Program-made: the position numbers and the translations under genes
Part shown: one piece after another, positions 30,699 through 40,525 of the stretch
Numbering within the stretch: position 1 is the stretch's first letter
How the letters are laid out: each line of letters starts with the position of its first letter
The notes under the pieces: generated by a model
Database searches by the model: none
The model's input: only the letters and a program-made list of their open reading frames with translations
Told to the model about the DNA's origin: nothing
NCBI GenBank assembly: GCA_019187495.1
Contig: JABAQN010000049.1
Span: 1-64,000 of the forward strand
Origin: Steroidobacteraceae bacterium
GTDB taxonomy: Bacteria > Pseudomonadota > Gammaproteobacteria > Steroidobacterales > Steroidobacteraceae
Direction: 5' to 3'
Length of the DNA: 64,000 nt

Positions 30699-31145
30699 AT
30701 GATCGCCCTGATCCAGCGCGTCAACCACGCCGAAGTATCCGTCGGCGATCGCCTCGTCGGGCGCATCGGGCGCGGACTCGTGGCGCTGATCGGTGTTCAG
30801 GCCGCGGACCGCACGGCTGCGGCCGCGCGGCTGCTCGAGCGCCTGCTCGCCTACCGCGTTTTCCCGGACGACGAGGGTCGCATGAACCGCTCGCTCGCCG
30901 ACATCGACGGCGGGCTCCTGCTCGTGCCGCAGTTCACGCTCGCGGCGGACACGCGCAAGGGCAACCGTGCCGGCTTCAGCACTGCCGCGCCGCCCGCCGA
31001 CGCGCAGCGCCTGTTCGAAGGGCTCGTCGCGGCGGCTCGTACCCGCCATCCACGGGTCGCGACCGGCGAGTTCGGCGCACACATGCGCCTTGCGCTCGAA
31101 AACGACGGTCCGGTCACATTCTGGCTCGAGGCGCACGCCGACTGA
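30699..31145 (+). CDS. dtd: D-aminoacyl-tRNA deacylase
   Basis: Removes D-amino acids (and glycine from mis-charged tRNA-Ala) from tRNA. The 148-aa product starts [33 protein letters not shown]. It has the two catalytic-site motifs of the family: [19 protein letters not shown] (SQ-x-T-L type) and, at the end, [11 protein letters not shown] (GxxP motif NxGPVT). The ATG at 30699 gives the family length; the frame extends upstream without similarity. It is followed by tatABC, a common arrangement. Confidence 0.96.
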   Translation: MIALIQRVNHAEVSVGDRLVGRIGRGLVALIGVQAADRTAAAARLLERLLAYRVFPDDEGRMNRSLADIDGGLLLVPQFTLAADTRKGNRAGFSTAAPPADAQRLFEGLVAAARTRHPRVATGEFGAHMRLALENDGPVTFWLEAHAD

Positions 31146-31226
31146 GACCGAACTTTCCCGGTCCGCGGGCGTCTTTTGGCCTATCATCCGCCTACATGCG
31201 CACGGGTGCGCATTGTCGAGGTTTCT

Positions 31227-31475
31227 ATGGGTATCGGGATGCGCGAGCTGATCGTCATTCTGCTGGTGGTTCTGCTCGTATTCGGCGCCAAGAAGCTGCG
31301 GACCATCGGGTCCGATCTCGGCGCGGCCGTGCGTGGATTCAAGAAGTCGATGAATGAAGGCGAGGCCGAGGGCAACGCCGACGACGTGAAGCAACTCAAG
31401 GCGGGCGAGAAGGACGCCGAGTTCCCGGAAGTCGCCAGGCGCGACGCCGACAGCAAGATCGACCGCGGCGCCTGA
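31227..31475 (+). CDS. tatA: Twin-arginine translocase subunit TatA
   Basis: Pore-forming subunit of the Tat pathway for folded proteins. The 82-aa product has a short N-terminal membrane helix ([18 protein letters not shown]), the hinge [14 protein letters not shown] and an amphipathic helix ([19 protein letters not shown]) with an acidic C-tail. The ATG at 31227 is preferred; the longer frame begins in the upstream spacer. tatB follows after 22 bases. Confidence 0.95.
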   Translation: MGIGMRELIVILLVVLLVFGAKKLRTIGSDLGAAVRGFKKSMNEGEAEGNADDVKQLKAGEKDAEFPEVARRDADSKIDRGA

Positions 31476-31497
31476 GCGCGCGCCGCAATCCTCCGCG

Positions 31498-31917
31498 ATG
31501 TTCGAGGTCGGCTTCACCGAGCTGCTGCTGATCTTTGCGCTGGCATTGATCGTGCTCGGCCCGGAAAAACTGCCGCGTGTCGCCTCGCAGGTCGGCCGCT
31601 GGCTCGGCCGCGCGCGCGCCATGGCGCGGCAGTTTCGCGAGCAGCTCGAGGAAGAGACGATACTCGAGGAAACGGCCCGGCGGCCGTCCGCCGCGAAGAC
31701 CGCGCCGCCGGCTGCGACGCCCGGCGCAATGCCTGATGCGCAACCGCCCGCGCCGGCAGCTCCGGCGACCGGGAAGTATTACCAGCCCGACGACGATGTC
31801 GCGCGCGCCGATGTGAGCCACGCGGATGCCGGCGCCGCGCCGCCCACGGAGTCCACGCCCCGGGCGGCCACCGCCGAACCGTCGTCGCAAGCCTCGGACC
31901 ATGAGCGAGGAACCTGA
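31498..31917 (+). CDS. tatB: Twin-arginine translocase subunit TatB
   Basis: Receptor partner of TatC. The 139-aa product begins MFEVGFTELLLIFALALIVLGPEKLP, the TatB signature with Glu in the membrane helix and the GPEKLP hinge, followed by an amphipathic helix (ASQVGRWLGRARAMARQFREQLEEE) and a long Ala/Pro-rich tail. The 3' end overlaps tatC by 17 bases. Confidence 0.96.
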   Translation: MFEVGFTELLLIFALALIVLGPEKLPRVASQVGRWLGRARAMARQFREQLEEETILEETARRPSAAKTAPPAATPGAMPDAQPPAPAAPATGKYYQPDDDVARADVSHADAGAAPPTESTPRAATAEPSSQASDHERGT

Positions 31918-32668
31918 ACGACTCGCCGAAGGCACGCTGATCTCGCACCTGCTCGAGTTGCGCGATCGCCTGCTGCGCGCCTTCATCGCGGTCATCATCG
32001 TGTTCATCCCGTGCGCGATCTATTCGAATGAACTGTTCACGTTCATCGCGCAGCCGCTGATCGACAAGCTCCCGAAGGGCGCGACCCTGATCGCGACCAG
32101 CGTGATCTCGCCGTTCATGACGCCGTTCAAGCTCGCCTTCTTCGTCGCGCTCTATGTCGCGATGCCGGTCGTGCTGTACCAGATATGGGCTTTCGTCGCA
32201 CCGGGACTCTACCGGCGCGAAAGGCGCTTCGGGCTGCCGCTGCTGCTGTCGTCGATCGTGCTCTTCTATGTCGGCACCGCGTTCGCCTACGTGGCGGTGT
32301 TCCCGGTGATGTTCGAGTTCTTCGCGAAGACGACACCCGCCGGTGTCACGATGATGACCGACATCACGAGCTACATGGATTTCGTGCTGACGATGTTCTT
32401 CGCCTTCGGCGTCGCATTCGAAGTACCGGTCGCGGTCGTGCTGCTGGTGCTCGCGGGGCTCGTCAGGGTGGAGAAGCTGGCCGAGGCCCGCGGCTACGTG
32501 CTGATCGGCATTTTCGTCATCGCGGCGTTCCTCACGCCGCCCGATGCCGTCTCGCAGAGCATCATGGCGATCCCGATGTATCTTCTCTATGAAGGCGGGC
32601 TCGTGATGGCCCGCGTCATGCAGAAGATGCGGCGCGCCGACGCGGAGCAGTCGTCCGGCTCGCCATAA
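31901..32668 (+). CDS. tatC: Twin-arginine translocase subunit TatC
   Basis: Binds Tat signal peptides. The 255-aa product has six hydrophobic helices, the N-terminal LISHLLELRDRLLRAFIAV (with the conserved SHLxELRxRL), the P-x-x-x-Y region LYVAMPVVLYQIWAFVAPGLYRRER, and FLTPPDAVSQSIMAIPMYLLYE. The ATG at 31901 lies inside tatB, giving MSEEPERLAEG. A likely client in the window is the M19 dipeptidase (TRRGLV signal). Confidence 0.97.
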   Translation: MSEEPERLAEGTLISHLLELRDRLLRAFIAVIIVFIPCAIYSNELFTFIAQPLIDKLPKGATLIATSVISPFMTPFKLAFFVALYVAMPVVLYQIWAFVAPGLYRRERRFGLPLLLSSIVLFYVGTAFAYVAVFPVMFEFFAKTTPAGVTMMTDITSYMDFVLTMFFAFGVAFEVPVAVVLLVLAGLVRVEKLAEARGYVLIGIFVIAAFLTPPDAVSQSIMAIPMYLLYEGGLVMARVMQKMRRADAEQSSGSP

Positions 32669-32767
32669 GGCGCCCCGGGCCTCGCCTTGCTGGCGCAAGG
32701 CAACATCGGTCACACTCCGGCGCCATCGCGGCGCTGCGCGCGCCAGCCACATGAAGAGAGCCTGGAA

Positions 32768-34276
32768 ATGGCGGATTCAATGTCGACGACGGTGGTCGCG
32801 GGGGATTCGGGCCGGTCATTCTTCGGGCACCCGCGCGGGCTCGCCACGCTGTTCTTCACCGAGATGTGGGAGCGCTTCACCTACTACGGCATGCGGGCGA
32901 TCCTCGTGCTGTTCCTGGTCGCCTCGATCGAGGAGGGCGGACTCGGGATCGACGACCGCACCGGCAACGCGATCTACGGCCTCTATATCTCCGGCACCTA
33001 TCTGCTCGCGGTCGCGGGCGGCTGGATCGCCGACCGGCTGACCGGCGCGCAGCGCGCGGTGTGGTGGGGCGGCATCCTGATCATGGTCGGCAACGGCCTG
33101 CTCGCGGCCGGCACGACGCAACTGTTCTTCCTCGGGCTCATGCTGATCGTGTTCGGCGTCGGGCTGCTGAAGCCGAACATCAGCGCGATCGTCGCGCAGC
33201 TCTACCCGGAAGGCGGTTCGCGACGCGACGCGGGATTCACGATCTTCTACATGGGCATCAACGTCGGCGCGTTCCTCGGCTCCTCGATCGTGCCGATCCT
33301 CGCGGCGCGCTACGGCTGGCGCATGGGCTTTGCGGCGCCCGCGGTGGGCATGCTGCTCGGGCTCATCCAGTTCGCGCTGACGCGCCATTTCCTCGGGCAT
33401 GCGGGCGTCGAGCCCGGCATGTCGCACCCCGATCCCGCCGCGACCCGGCGCGCGTGGTGGATCGTGTCCGCGGTGGTGGCCGCGATCATTGCCGTGGTGC
33501 TGCTCGCGATCGCGGGGCAGATCCACATCGATCCGGTGGACCTCCTCGAGAGCTCCTTCTGGGCGATCAGCGCGTTCGCGGTCGGCTACTTCGCCTATAT
33601 GCTGTTCTTCGCAGGACTCGAGACCGTCGAACGCAAGCGCGTGCTCGTGATGATTGCGCTCTTCATCGCCTGCGCGATGTTCTGGGCGGGGTTCGAACAG
33701 GCGGGCGCCTCCCTCAACATCTTCGCGGACCGCCATACCGACCGGCAGATCGGCAGCTGGCTGATGCCGGCCGGCGTGCTGCAGAACATCAATCCGCTGT
33801 TCATCATCATTTTCTCGCCGGTGTTCGGCGCGCTGTGGGTCGCGCTCGGCAAGCGCAATCTCGATCCGTCCGCACCGGTGAAGTTCGCCTTCGGCCTGCT
33901 GCTGATGGGCATCGGATTCGTCGTGATGTTCTTCGCCGCGCAATACGTGGTCGCGGGCGAGAAGGTGCTGCCGACCTGGCTGATCTTCACCTATCTCTTC
34001 CACACCTTCGGCGAACTGTGCCTGTCACCGGTCGGGCTCTCGTCGATGTCGAAGCTCGCGCCGACGCGATTCGTCGGCCAGGCGCTCGGCGTGTGGTTCC
34101 TCGCGACCGCGATCGGCAACAATCTCGCGGGCCAGTTCGCGGGCGAGTTCGACCCGAACAATCTCGCCGCGATGCCGCGCCAGTTCCTCGGCATCTTCTG
34201 GTGGGGCGCGATCGGCGCCGCGGTGATGTTCCTGATCTCGCCCTACGCGAAGCGCCTGATGGGAGGCGTGAAATGA
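32768..34276 (+). CDS. POT/PTR-family proton-dependent oligopeptide transporter
   Basis: Imports di- and tripeptides with protons. The 502-aa product has the POT signature in helix 1, FFTEMWERFTYYGMRAIL (ExxERFxYY), then GWIADRLTGAQRAVWWGG, GVGLLKPNISAIVAQLY, FTIFYMGINVGAFLGSSI (PTR2 motif), and about 12-14 membrane helices. The ATG at 32768 is chosen for the MADSMST start. The stop overlaps the start of the M2 peptidase lipoprotein (ATGA), so peptide import and peptide cleavage are coupled in translation. Confidence 0.93.
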   Translation: MADSMSTTVVAGDSGRSFFGHPRGLATLFFTEMWERFTYYGMRAILVLFLVASIEEGGLGIDDRTGNAIYGLYISGTYLLAVAGGWIADRLTGAQRAVWWGGILIMVGNGLLAAGTTQLFFLGLMLIVFGVGLLKPNISAIVAQLYPEGGSRRDAGFTIFYMGINVGAFLGSSIVPILAARYGWRMGFAAPAVGMLLGLIQFALTRHFLGHAGVEPGMSHPDPAATRRAWWIVSAVVAAIIAVVLLAIAGQIHIDPVDLLESSFWAISAFAVGYFAYMLFFAGLETVERKRVLVMIALFIACAMFWAGFEQAGASLNIFADRHTDRQIGSWLMPAGVLQNINPLFIIIFSPVFGALWVALGKRNLDPSAPVKFAFGLLLMGIGFVVMFFAAQYVVAGEKVLPTWLIFTYLFHTFGELCLSPVGLSSMSKLAPTRFVGQALGVWFLATAIGNNLAGQFAGEFDPNNLAAMPRQFLGIFWWGAIGAAVMFLISPYAKRLMGGVK

Positions 34277-36096
34277 AGCGCGCCGCCGCAGTCGTCGCGT
34301 TCGCCGGCGCCCTCGCACTCGCGGGCTGCACGAAACCTTCGACGCCGCCGGGCAGCGGCCCCGGGGCGGCGCCGACGGCGGATGAATTCATCGCGCAGGT
34401 CAACGAGCAGCTGAAGCCGCTGCTGCGCGAGAGCGCCGCGGCGCAGTGGACGCAGGCGACCGACATCACCATCGACACGCAGTACCTGAACGCCCGCTCG
34501 AACGACCGCTACCTCGAGTACCTCGGGGCGACGATCGACAAGTCGAAGTCCTACAAGGATGCCCCGGCGTCGCCCGCGACGGCGCGCAGCCTGATGCTGC
34601 TCAGGCTGCAATCGTCCGCGCCCGCGCCCGCGGACCCGGCGAAGCGGGCGGAGTTGTCTGCCCTCCTCGCGAGCCTCGATGCGATGTACGGCGAGGCCAA
34701 GTACTGCCCGGGCGGCCCGCAGACCTGCCGCAATCTCGATGAACTCTCCGAGACGCTCGCGACCAGCCGCGATTACGCGGCGCTCGAGGAGGCGTGGACC
34801 GGCTGGCACGACGCCGCGCGGCCGATGCGGCCGAAATACCAGCGCTTCGTCGAACTCGCGAACGAAGGCGCGCGCGAGTTCGGCTTCGCCGACCTCGGCG
34901 CGATGTGGCGCTCGGGCTACGACATGCCGCCCGACGAATTCGCCGCCGAGACGGCGCGGCTCTGGGGCGAAGTCAAGCCGCTGTACAGCGCGATGCAGTG
35001 CTACGCGCGCCGGCGCCTCGCGCAACGGTACGGCGAGGACAAGGTGCCGGCCGGCAAGCCGATCCCCGCGCAGCTCCTCGGCAACATGTGGGCGCAGACC
35101 TGGAACAAGATCTACGACGACATCCTGAAGCCCTATCCGGGCGCGAGCATCGAGACGGCCGACCGCGGGCTCGTGCGGCAGAAATGGGATGCCGTGCGGA
35201 TGACGAAGTCGGCGGAGACCTTCTACACCTCGATCGGCTTCCCGGCGCTGCCACAGACTTTCTGGGAACGCTCGATGCTGGTGCGGCCACGCGACCGCGA
35301 GGTCGTGTGCCATGCGAGCGCGTGGGACATGGATGATGCCGACGACGTGCGCATCAAGATGTGCATGAAACCGAACGAGGAAGATCTCTTCACGATCTAC
35401 CACGAGCTCGGCCACGTCTACTACTACCTCGCGTACAACGACCTGCCGCCGCTGTTCCAGAACGGCGCGCACGACGGCTTCCACGAAGCGATCGGTGACA
35501 CCGTGAACCTCTCGGTGACGCCGGCCTATCTGCACCGGATCGGACTCGTGGGCGCGGTGCAGCCCTCGCGCGAGGCCGTGATCAACCAGCAGATGAAGAT
35601 GGCGACCGAGAAGATCGCGTTCCTGCCGTTCGGCAAATTGATCGACGAGTGGCGCTGGAAGGTCTTCTCGGGCGAGATCACCCCCGCCCACTACAACGAG
35701 GCGTGGTGGAAGCTGCACGAGCAGTACCAGGGCATCGCGCCGCCGGTGCCGCGCACCGAAGCGGATTTCGACCCGGGTTCCAAGTACCACGTGCCCGGCA
35801 ACACGCCGTACACGCGCTACTTCCTGTCGTTCATCATCCAGTTCCAGTTCCAGAAGGCGCTGTGCGACGCGGCCGGCTTCAAGGGGCCGCTGCACGAATG
35901 CTCGATCTTCGGCAGCAAGGCCGCGGGCGAACGCTTCGCGGCGATGCTGAAGCTCGGGCAGAGCGAACCGTGGCAGGACACCTTCGAGAAGCTCACCGGC
36001 ACGCGGCAGATGGACGCGGCGGCGATCCTCGAGTATTTCCAGCCGCTTTCGGCCTGGCTCGCGGAGCAGAACAAGGGGCAGGTTTGCGGGTGGTAG
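34273..36096 (+). CDS. M2-family (ACE-like) dipeptidyl carboxypeptidase, lipoprotein
   Basis: A 607-aa product with a lipoprotein signal ([19 protein letters not shown]). The zinc site is HELGH in [18 protein letters not shown], with the third ligand Glu in GFHEAIGD 24 residues later. The substrate-binding [24 protein letters not shown] is the typical C-terminal ACE motif. Length and motif order match bacterial peptidyl-dipeptidase A. It should release dipeptides in the periplasm, which the co-translated POT transporter could then import. Cleavage specificity and chloride dependence cannot be read. The whole gene has a 629-codon antisense shadow that is not real. Confidence 0.94.
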   Translation: MKRAAAVVAFAGALALAGCTKPSTPPGSGPGAAPTADEFIAQVNEQLKPLLRESAAAQWTQATDITIDTQYLNARSNDRYLEYLGATIDKSKSYKDAPASPATARSLMLLRLQSSAPAPADPAKRAELSALLASLDAMYGEAKYCPGGPQTCRNLDELSETLATSRDYAALEEAWTGWHDAARPMRPKYQRFVELANEGAREFGFADLGAMWRSGYDMPPDEFAAETARLWGEVKPLYSAMQCYARRRLAQRYGEDKVPAGKPIPAQLLGNMWAQTWNKIYDDILKPYPGASIETADRGLVRQKWDAVRMTKSAETFYTSIGFPALPQTFWERSMLVRPRDREVVCHASAWDMDDADDVRIKMCMKPNEEDLFTIYHELGHVYYYLAYNDLPPLFQNGAHDGFHEAIGDTVNLSVTPAYLHRIGLVGAVQPSREAVINQQMKMATEKIAFLPFGKLIDEWRWKVFSGEITPAHYNEAWWKLHEQYQGIAPPVPRTEADFDPGSKYHVPGNTPYTRYFLSFIIQFQFQKALCDAAGFKGPLHECSIFGSKAAGERFAAMLKLGQSEPWQDTFEKLTGTRQMDAAAILEYFQPLSAWLAEQNKGQVCGW

Positions 36097-36191
36097 AGTG
36101 CGCGAAGTTGCGCGCGGCGGGGCGTTAGCCAACGGTCGATTCTGGCCTTAAGCTCCCGACTCCAGGCCAAAGAGCAATAAACGGGGGCTCC

Positions 36192-38129
36192 ATGACCTCA
36201 ACCGCCCAGCTGTCGGTACGCGCGATCGTGCTCTCCGTGCTGCTCGCGATGATCCTCGCGGCGGCGAACACCTACCTCGGCCTCTTCGCCGGCCTCACGA
36301 TCGCCTCGGCCATTCCCGCGGCGGTCGTGTCGATGGGCATGCTGCGCCTGCTCGGCGGCGGCACGATCCTCGAGAACAACATCGTCGCGACGGGCGCATC
36401 GGCCGCGGCGTCGATCGCGGCGGGTGTCATTTTCACGATTCCCGCGCTCGTGATCCTCGAGTACTGGACCGATTTCCGCTACTCGTGGGTGCTCACGATC
36501 GCGGGGCTTGGCGGCATCCTCGGCGTGCTCTTCTCGGTGCCGCTGCGCCGCTCGCTGATCATCGAGCAGAAGCTCAAGTTCCCCGAGGGGCTGGCGGCCG
36601 CCGAAGTGCTGAAGACCGGCGCGAATCCCGCGCAGGGCCTCAGGATCCTGACCGGCTCGGCGATCGGCGGCGGGCTCGTGAAACTGCTCGCGGGCAGCGG
36701 CATGCGCCTGATCCCGGATACCGCGGCGATCGCGGGTTTCGTCGGCAAGGGGATCGCCTACATGGCGGTGAACCTGTCGCCGGCGCTGCTCGGCGTCGGC
36801 TACATCGTCGGCCTCAACATCGGCATCCTGATCGTCGGCGGCGGCATCATTTCGTGGAACATCGCGATCCCGTTCTATGCGGCGAACTACGCGGCCGCCG
36901 ATCCCGCGCTCGCGGCCACGCTGCAGGGGCTCTCCGCGGGCGATGCGGCCTACGCGATCTGGGCGGCGAAGATCCGCTACATGGGCGTCGGCGCGATGCT
37001 GATCGGCGGCATCTGGGCGGTGATCAGCCTGCGCAGCTCGCTGCTCTCGGGCGTGAGGAGCGGGCTTGCGGCCACGCGCGCGGGCGCCGCCGCGGCCCTC
37101 GCCGAGACCGAACGCGACTTGCCGATGAATCTCGTGCTGATCGGCATCGTGCTCTTCACGGTGCCGCTCGCGCTCCTCTACCACGCGATCGTCGGCAGCT
37201 GGGGCGTGAGCCTGCCGATGACGATCATCATGATCGTCGCGGGCTTCATTTTCTGCTCCGTGTCCGCCTACATGGCGGGCCTCATCGGCTCATCGAACAA
37301 TCCCGTGTCCGGCATCACGATCTGCACGATCCTCTTCGCCTCGCTCGTGCTGTGGCTCTTGATGGGGCGCACGGCGCCGCTCGGACCCGTGGCGGCGATC
37401 ATGATCGGCGCGGTCGTGTGCTGCGCGGCCGCGGTCGGCGGCGACAACCTGCAGGACCTCAAGTGCGGCCAGCTCGTCGGCGCGACGCCGTGGCGGCAAC
37501 AGGTGATGCTCGCGATCGGCGCGGTGTCGTGCGCGCTCGTGATGGCGCCGGTGCTGAACCTGCTCAACGCCGCGTACGGCATCGGCGGCGCGCCGACCGC
37601 CGCACATCCGACGCCGCTGCTCGCGCCGCAGGCGACATTGATGGCGTCGGTCGCGCAGGGGATGTTCGGCGGCGCGCTGCCATGGAACATGGTGGCGATC
37701 GGCGGCGCGATCGGCGTCGCCATCATCGTCGCCGACCAGGTCCTGAAGGCGCGCGGCGCGCATTTCCGGATGCCGGTGCTCGCGGTCGCGGTGGGCATCT
37801 ACCTGCCGCTCGAGTACACGACGCCGATCTTCCTCGGCGGCCTGCTGGCGCATTTCGCGGATCGCGCGCGCGGGATCGCGCCCGGTGCGAGCGAGGCCGA
37901 ACGCGCGAGCGACAAGGGCGTGCTGTTCGGCGCCGGCATGATCACGGGTGAGGCGCTGATGGGCATCGTGATCGCGATCCCGATCGTCGCGACGGCCAAT
38001 CGCGACGTGCTGGCGCTGCCCGACTCGCTGCATTTCGGCGCCTGGCTCGGGCTGCTGCTGGTCGCCGCGCTCGGGTGGTGGATGTACCGCATTGCCGTGC
38101 GCGCCGCAGAGGTCCGCCCGCCGCGATGA
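36192..38129 (+). CDS. OPT-family oligopeptide transporter
   Basis: A 645-aa product with about 14-16 hydrophobic segments. It starts LSVRAIVLSVLLAMILAAANTYLGLFAGLTIASAIPAAVVSMG, typical for bacterial OPT proteins, and includes NNIVATGASAAASIAAGVIFTIPAL, EQKLKFPEGLAAAEVL, GLIGSSNNPVSGITICTI and GDNLQDLKCGQLVGATPWRQQ. Bacterial members are thought to import peptides, and some relatives carry metal chelates. Its place just after the POT/M2 pair extends the peptide-uptake module. The stop overlaps the start of the next gene. Confidence 0.92.
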   Translation: MTSTAQLSVRAIVLSVLLAMILAAANTYLGLFAGLTIASAIPAAVVSMGMLRLLGGGTILENNIVATGASAAASIAAGVIFTIPALVILEYWTDFRYSWVLTIAGLGGILGVLFSVPLRRSLIIEQKLKFPEGLAAAEVLKTGANPAQGLRILTGSAIGGGLVKLLAGSGMRLIPDTAAIAGFVGKGIAYMAVNLSPALLGVGYIVGLNIGILIVGGGIISWNIAIPFYAANYAAADPALAATLQGLSAGDAAYAIWAAKIRYMGVGAMLIGGIWAVISLRSSLLSGVRSGLAATRAGAAAALAETERDLPMNLVLIGIVLFTVPLALLYHAIVGSWGVSLPMTIIMIVAGFIFCSVSAYMAGLIGSSNNPVSGITICTILFASLVLWLLMGRTAPLGPVAAIMIGAVVCCAAAVGGDNLQDLKCGQLVGATPWRQQVMLAIGAVSCALVMAPVLNLLNAAYGIGGAPTAAHPTPLLAPQATLMASVAQGMFGGALPWNMVAIGGAIGVAIIVADQVLKARGAHFRMPVLAVAVGIYLPLEYTTPIFLGGLLAHFADRARGIAPGASEAERASDKGVLFGAGMITGEALMGIVIAIPIVATANRDVLALPDSLHFGAWLGLLLVAALGWWMYRIAVRAAEVRPPR

Positions 38130-38593
38130 AGGCACCCGCGAGGAATTACGACGTGGCCGCATTGCGCCGCTACCTGCGCGGGCACATCCCGCTCGCCGCG
38201 GCGATGGACATCGACGTCGTCGCGGCGGACGAGCGCGCGGTGCGGATCGCGGCGCCGCTCGCGCCGAACATCAACCTGCACGAGACCGCGTTCGGCGGCA
38301 GCGTCGTGTCGCTCGCGATCCTCGCATCGTGGTCGCTGTTGCACCTGCGCCTGCAGGCCGACGGGATCGGGAATCGCCTCGTCATCCAGCGCAATGTCAT
38401 CACCTATGAGCGGCCGATCGCCGGCGCGTTCAGCGCGCTCGCATCACTCGCGACAGGCGAGGCCTGGAAGCCGTTCGTGCAGCTGCTGCAGCGTCGCGGC
38501 AAGGCGCGGATTGCGGTGCACGCGAAGCTGGAGTATGACGGCGCGATCGCCGCGCGGTTCGAGGGAGAATTCGTCGCACTCTCCGCCGGCTGA
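38126..38593 (+). CDS. Thioesterase-fold protein (YiiD C-terminal-like)
   Basis: A 155-aa product. The core APNINLHETAFGGSVVSLAILASWSLLHLRL is the hot-dog-fold signature of the YiiD_C putative thioesterase family (N-x-x-x-T-x-F-G-G-S). The second half, VITYERPIAGAFSALASL, also fits. The substrate is unknown; acyl-CoA thioesters are the family expectation. The ATG at 38126 overlaps the OPT stop (ATGA). Confidence 0.85.
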   Translation: MKAPARNYDVAALRRYLRGHIPLAAAMDIDVVAADERAVRIAAPLAPNINLHETAFGGSVVSLAILASWSLLHLRLQADGIGNRLVIQRNVITYERPIAGAFSALASLATGEAWKPFVQLLQRRGKARIAVHAKLEYDGAIAARFEGEFVALSAG

Positions 38594-38723
38594 ACGGCAG
38601 CGCGCATGACCGGCATCGCACTTTTCGACACGCCACACGGCGCCGTGGCAACCAAGCGACGTCTGCTCGAGATCGAAGGCGCCCTCGCGATCGACACACT
38701 TCCGCTGTTCAGGGAAGCCAACC

Positions 38724-39212
38724 ATGGCATATGAAACATCGGCGCAGGGCGGTTGCAGTTGCCGCGCCGTGCGCTACCGCCTCACCGTTTCGCCGCTCTT
38801 CGTCAACTGCTGCCACTGCAGCTGGTGCCAGCGCGAGACGGGCTCCGCATTCGTGGTGAACGCGATGGTCGAGACCGACCGCATCGAACGGCTGTCCGGT
38901 GTGCCGGCGACAATCGATACGCCTTCGGCGAGCGGTCGCGGACAGCAGATCGTCCGCTGCCCGCAGTGCCAGGTGGCGCTGTGGAGCCACTACGCGGGTG
39001 CGGGGCCGGGTATCGCGTTCCTGCGGGTCGGCACGCTCGATGAGCCGGCGCGCTTTCCGCCCGACTTCCATATCTACACATCGACGAAGTTGCCGTGGGT
39101 CGTGCTGCCCGAGGGCGCGCGAGCCGCCCCCGGGTACTACGACGCGAAGGCAGTCTGGCCGGCGGCCAGCCTCGAGCGGTTTCGCGCGGCGAGGTCACGG
39201 CCGACAGGCTGA
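38724..39212 (+). CDS. GFA-family zinc-binding protein
   Basis: A 162-aa product with GGCSCRAVRYRL (CxC), NCCHCSWCQRETGSAF (CCHCxxC) and RCPQCQVALWS (CxxC), the zinc-binding pattern of the GFA/CENP-V fold. The family name comes from glutathione-dependent formaldehyde-activating enzyme, but most members have no proven reaction. A Shine-Dalgarno AGGGA lies 8 bases before the ATG. About 130 bases of spacer separate it from the thioesterase gene; a 42-codon frame in the spacer is not convincing. Confidence 0.88.
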   Translation: MAYETSAQGGCSCRAVRYRLTVSPLFVNCCHCSWCQRETGSAFVVNAMVETDRIERLSGVPATIDTPSASGRGQQIVRCPQCQVALWSHYAGAGPGIAFLRVGTLDEPARFPPDFHIYTSTKLPWVVLPEGARAAPGYYDAKAVWPAASLERFRAARSRPTG

Positions 39213-39234
39213 CTGTGGCAGCATAGCGGCCCGC

Positions 39235-40146
39235 ATGACCGCCACCGCCGCTTTCCGCACACGCATGATCGTGTGCTTCGCGATCATCTACATCGTCTGG
39301 GGCTCGAGTTATCTCGCGACGTCGGTGGGCGTGCACCACCTGCCGCCGTTCCTGTTCGCCGGCGTGCGCTTCACGCTCGCCGGCCTCGCGCTCATCGTGA
39401 TCGCGCGCGCGCGCGGCGAGCGCATCGCATTCGACCTCGATGACCTGAGGCAGCTGCTCGTGATGGCGCTCGCATGGGTGGTGATTTCGAACGGCTTCAA
39501 TGTCTGGGGGCTGCAGTGGGTGGCTTCGGGACAGGCCGCGCTGCTGAATGTCACCTCGTCCTTCTGGATCGCGATCTTCGGGATGTTCGGCGCACGCGGA
39601 CAGCCGATCGACCGCCGCACCGCCGTCGGACTCGCGCTCGGCTTCCTCGGTACGCTCGCGATCGTGTGGCCGCGCGCGGGCTTCTCGACGGCGCACCTCG
39701 TGCCCCAGTTCGGCATCCTGCTCGGCTGCATGGGCTGGGCCGCCGGCACGATCTATTACCGCAGCGTCCACACGCGGCTCGGCATCCTGGCCTTCACCGG
39801 GCTGCAGATGTGCCTCGGCGGCCTGCTGATGGCGTCGCTCGGACTCGGCCTCGGCGAGCAGCGGGAGTGGGCCTGGAACTGGCCAGGGATGCTCGCGATG
39901 GGCTACCTCACGGTGTTCAGCTCCTGCCTCGCCTACGCCGCCTACGCGTGGCTCACGCAGCACACGACGCCGGCGCGCGTCGCCACCTACGGTTACGTGA
40001 ACCCCGCGATCGCCGCGCTGCTCGGCTGGCGGGTGCTCGACGAGGAGCTGTCGGCCGTCGCCCTCGGCGGCATGGCCGTGATCCTCGCCGGGGTCGTGCT
40101 CGTCAACTGGCCCGAGGAAGTCTCGGCGCCGGAGTCGCCGGGGTGA
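39235..40146 (+). CDS. EamA/DMT-family transporter
   Basis: A 303-aa inner-membrane protein with ten hydrophobic segments in two EamA halves. The first half has IIYIVWGSSYLATSVGVHHLPPFLFAGVRFTLAGL; the second has LTQHTTPARVATYGYVNPAIAALLGWRVLDEELS. This is the pattern of RhaT/YedA-like metabolite exporters; the exported compound is unknown. The ATG at 39235 gives the usual short cytoplasmic N-terminus. Confidence 0.9.
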   Translation: MTATAAFRTRMIVCFAIIYIVWGSSYLATSVGVHHLPPFLFAGVRFTLAGLALIVIARARGERIAFDLDDLRQLLVMALAWVVISNGFNVWGLQWVASGQAALLNVTSSFWIAIFGMFGARGQPIDRRTAVGLALGFLGTLAIVWPRAGFSTAHLVPQFGILLGCMGWAAGTIYYRSVHTRLGILAFTGLQMCLGGLLMASLGLGLGEQREWAWNWPGMLAMGYLTVFSSCLAYAAYAWLTQHTTPARVATYGYVNPAIAALLGWRVLDEELSAVALGGMAVILAGVVLVNWPEEVSAPESPG

Positions 40147-40156
40147 TGCCGCGGCC

Positions 40157-40525
40157 TCAGCGCCTGATCGCCTCGACCTTGAGGCTCGAGCCGATGAACC
40201 ACGAGCCGAGCCACGACACGACGCTCACGACGAGCGCGCCGAGCACCGCCGGCCAGAATCCCGCGATCGTGAAATCCGGCAGCACCCACGCGACGAGGCT
40301 CACCATGCCGGCATTCACCACGAGCAGGAACAGGCCGAGCGTGACGATGGTGATCGGAAAAGTCAGCACGATCGCGATCGGCCGCACGACCGCATTGACG
40401 ACACCGAGCAGCGCCGCGGCGATCAGCAGCGTCGACGTGGTCGTGATCGAGAAGCCGCCGACCCACCGCGACGCGAGCCACAGGCCGCCGGCCGCGATCA
40501 ATGCACGCAGGATGAAGCCGGTCAT
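40157..40525 (-). CDS. Phage holin family 4 / small four-helix membrane protein
   Basis: A 122-aa product with four hydrophobic segments. The signature STLLIAAALLGVVNAVVRPIAIVLTFPITIVTLGLFLLVVNAGMV is that of the Phage_holin_4_2 (YvlD) family found widely in bacteria outside phages. No other phage gene is near, so it is a cellular membrane protein of unknown role. Its start overlaps the stop of the SRPBCC gene by 4 bases (ATGA). Confidence 0.85.
   Translation of the reverse strand: MTGFILRALIAAGGLWLASRWVGGFSITTTSTLLIAAALLGVVNAVVRPIAIVLTFPITIVTLGLFLLVVNAGMVSLVAWVLPDFTIAGFWPAVLGALVVSVVSWLGSWFIGSSLKVEAIRR

Noticed and set aside
34243-36132. 629-codon minus-strand frame opposite the M2 peptidase
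   Set aside because: Antisense shadow with skewed composition (Arg, Val, His); no motif.
38606-38734. 42-codon frame between the thioesterase and GFA genes
   Set aside because: No Shine-Dalgarno, no family resemblance, and it overlaps the well-supported GFA start.
40157-40525. Prophage remnant suggested by the holin-4 family name
   Set aside because: No other phage gene, integrase or attachment site nearby; the family is widespread in bacterial chromosomes.
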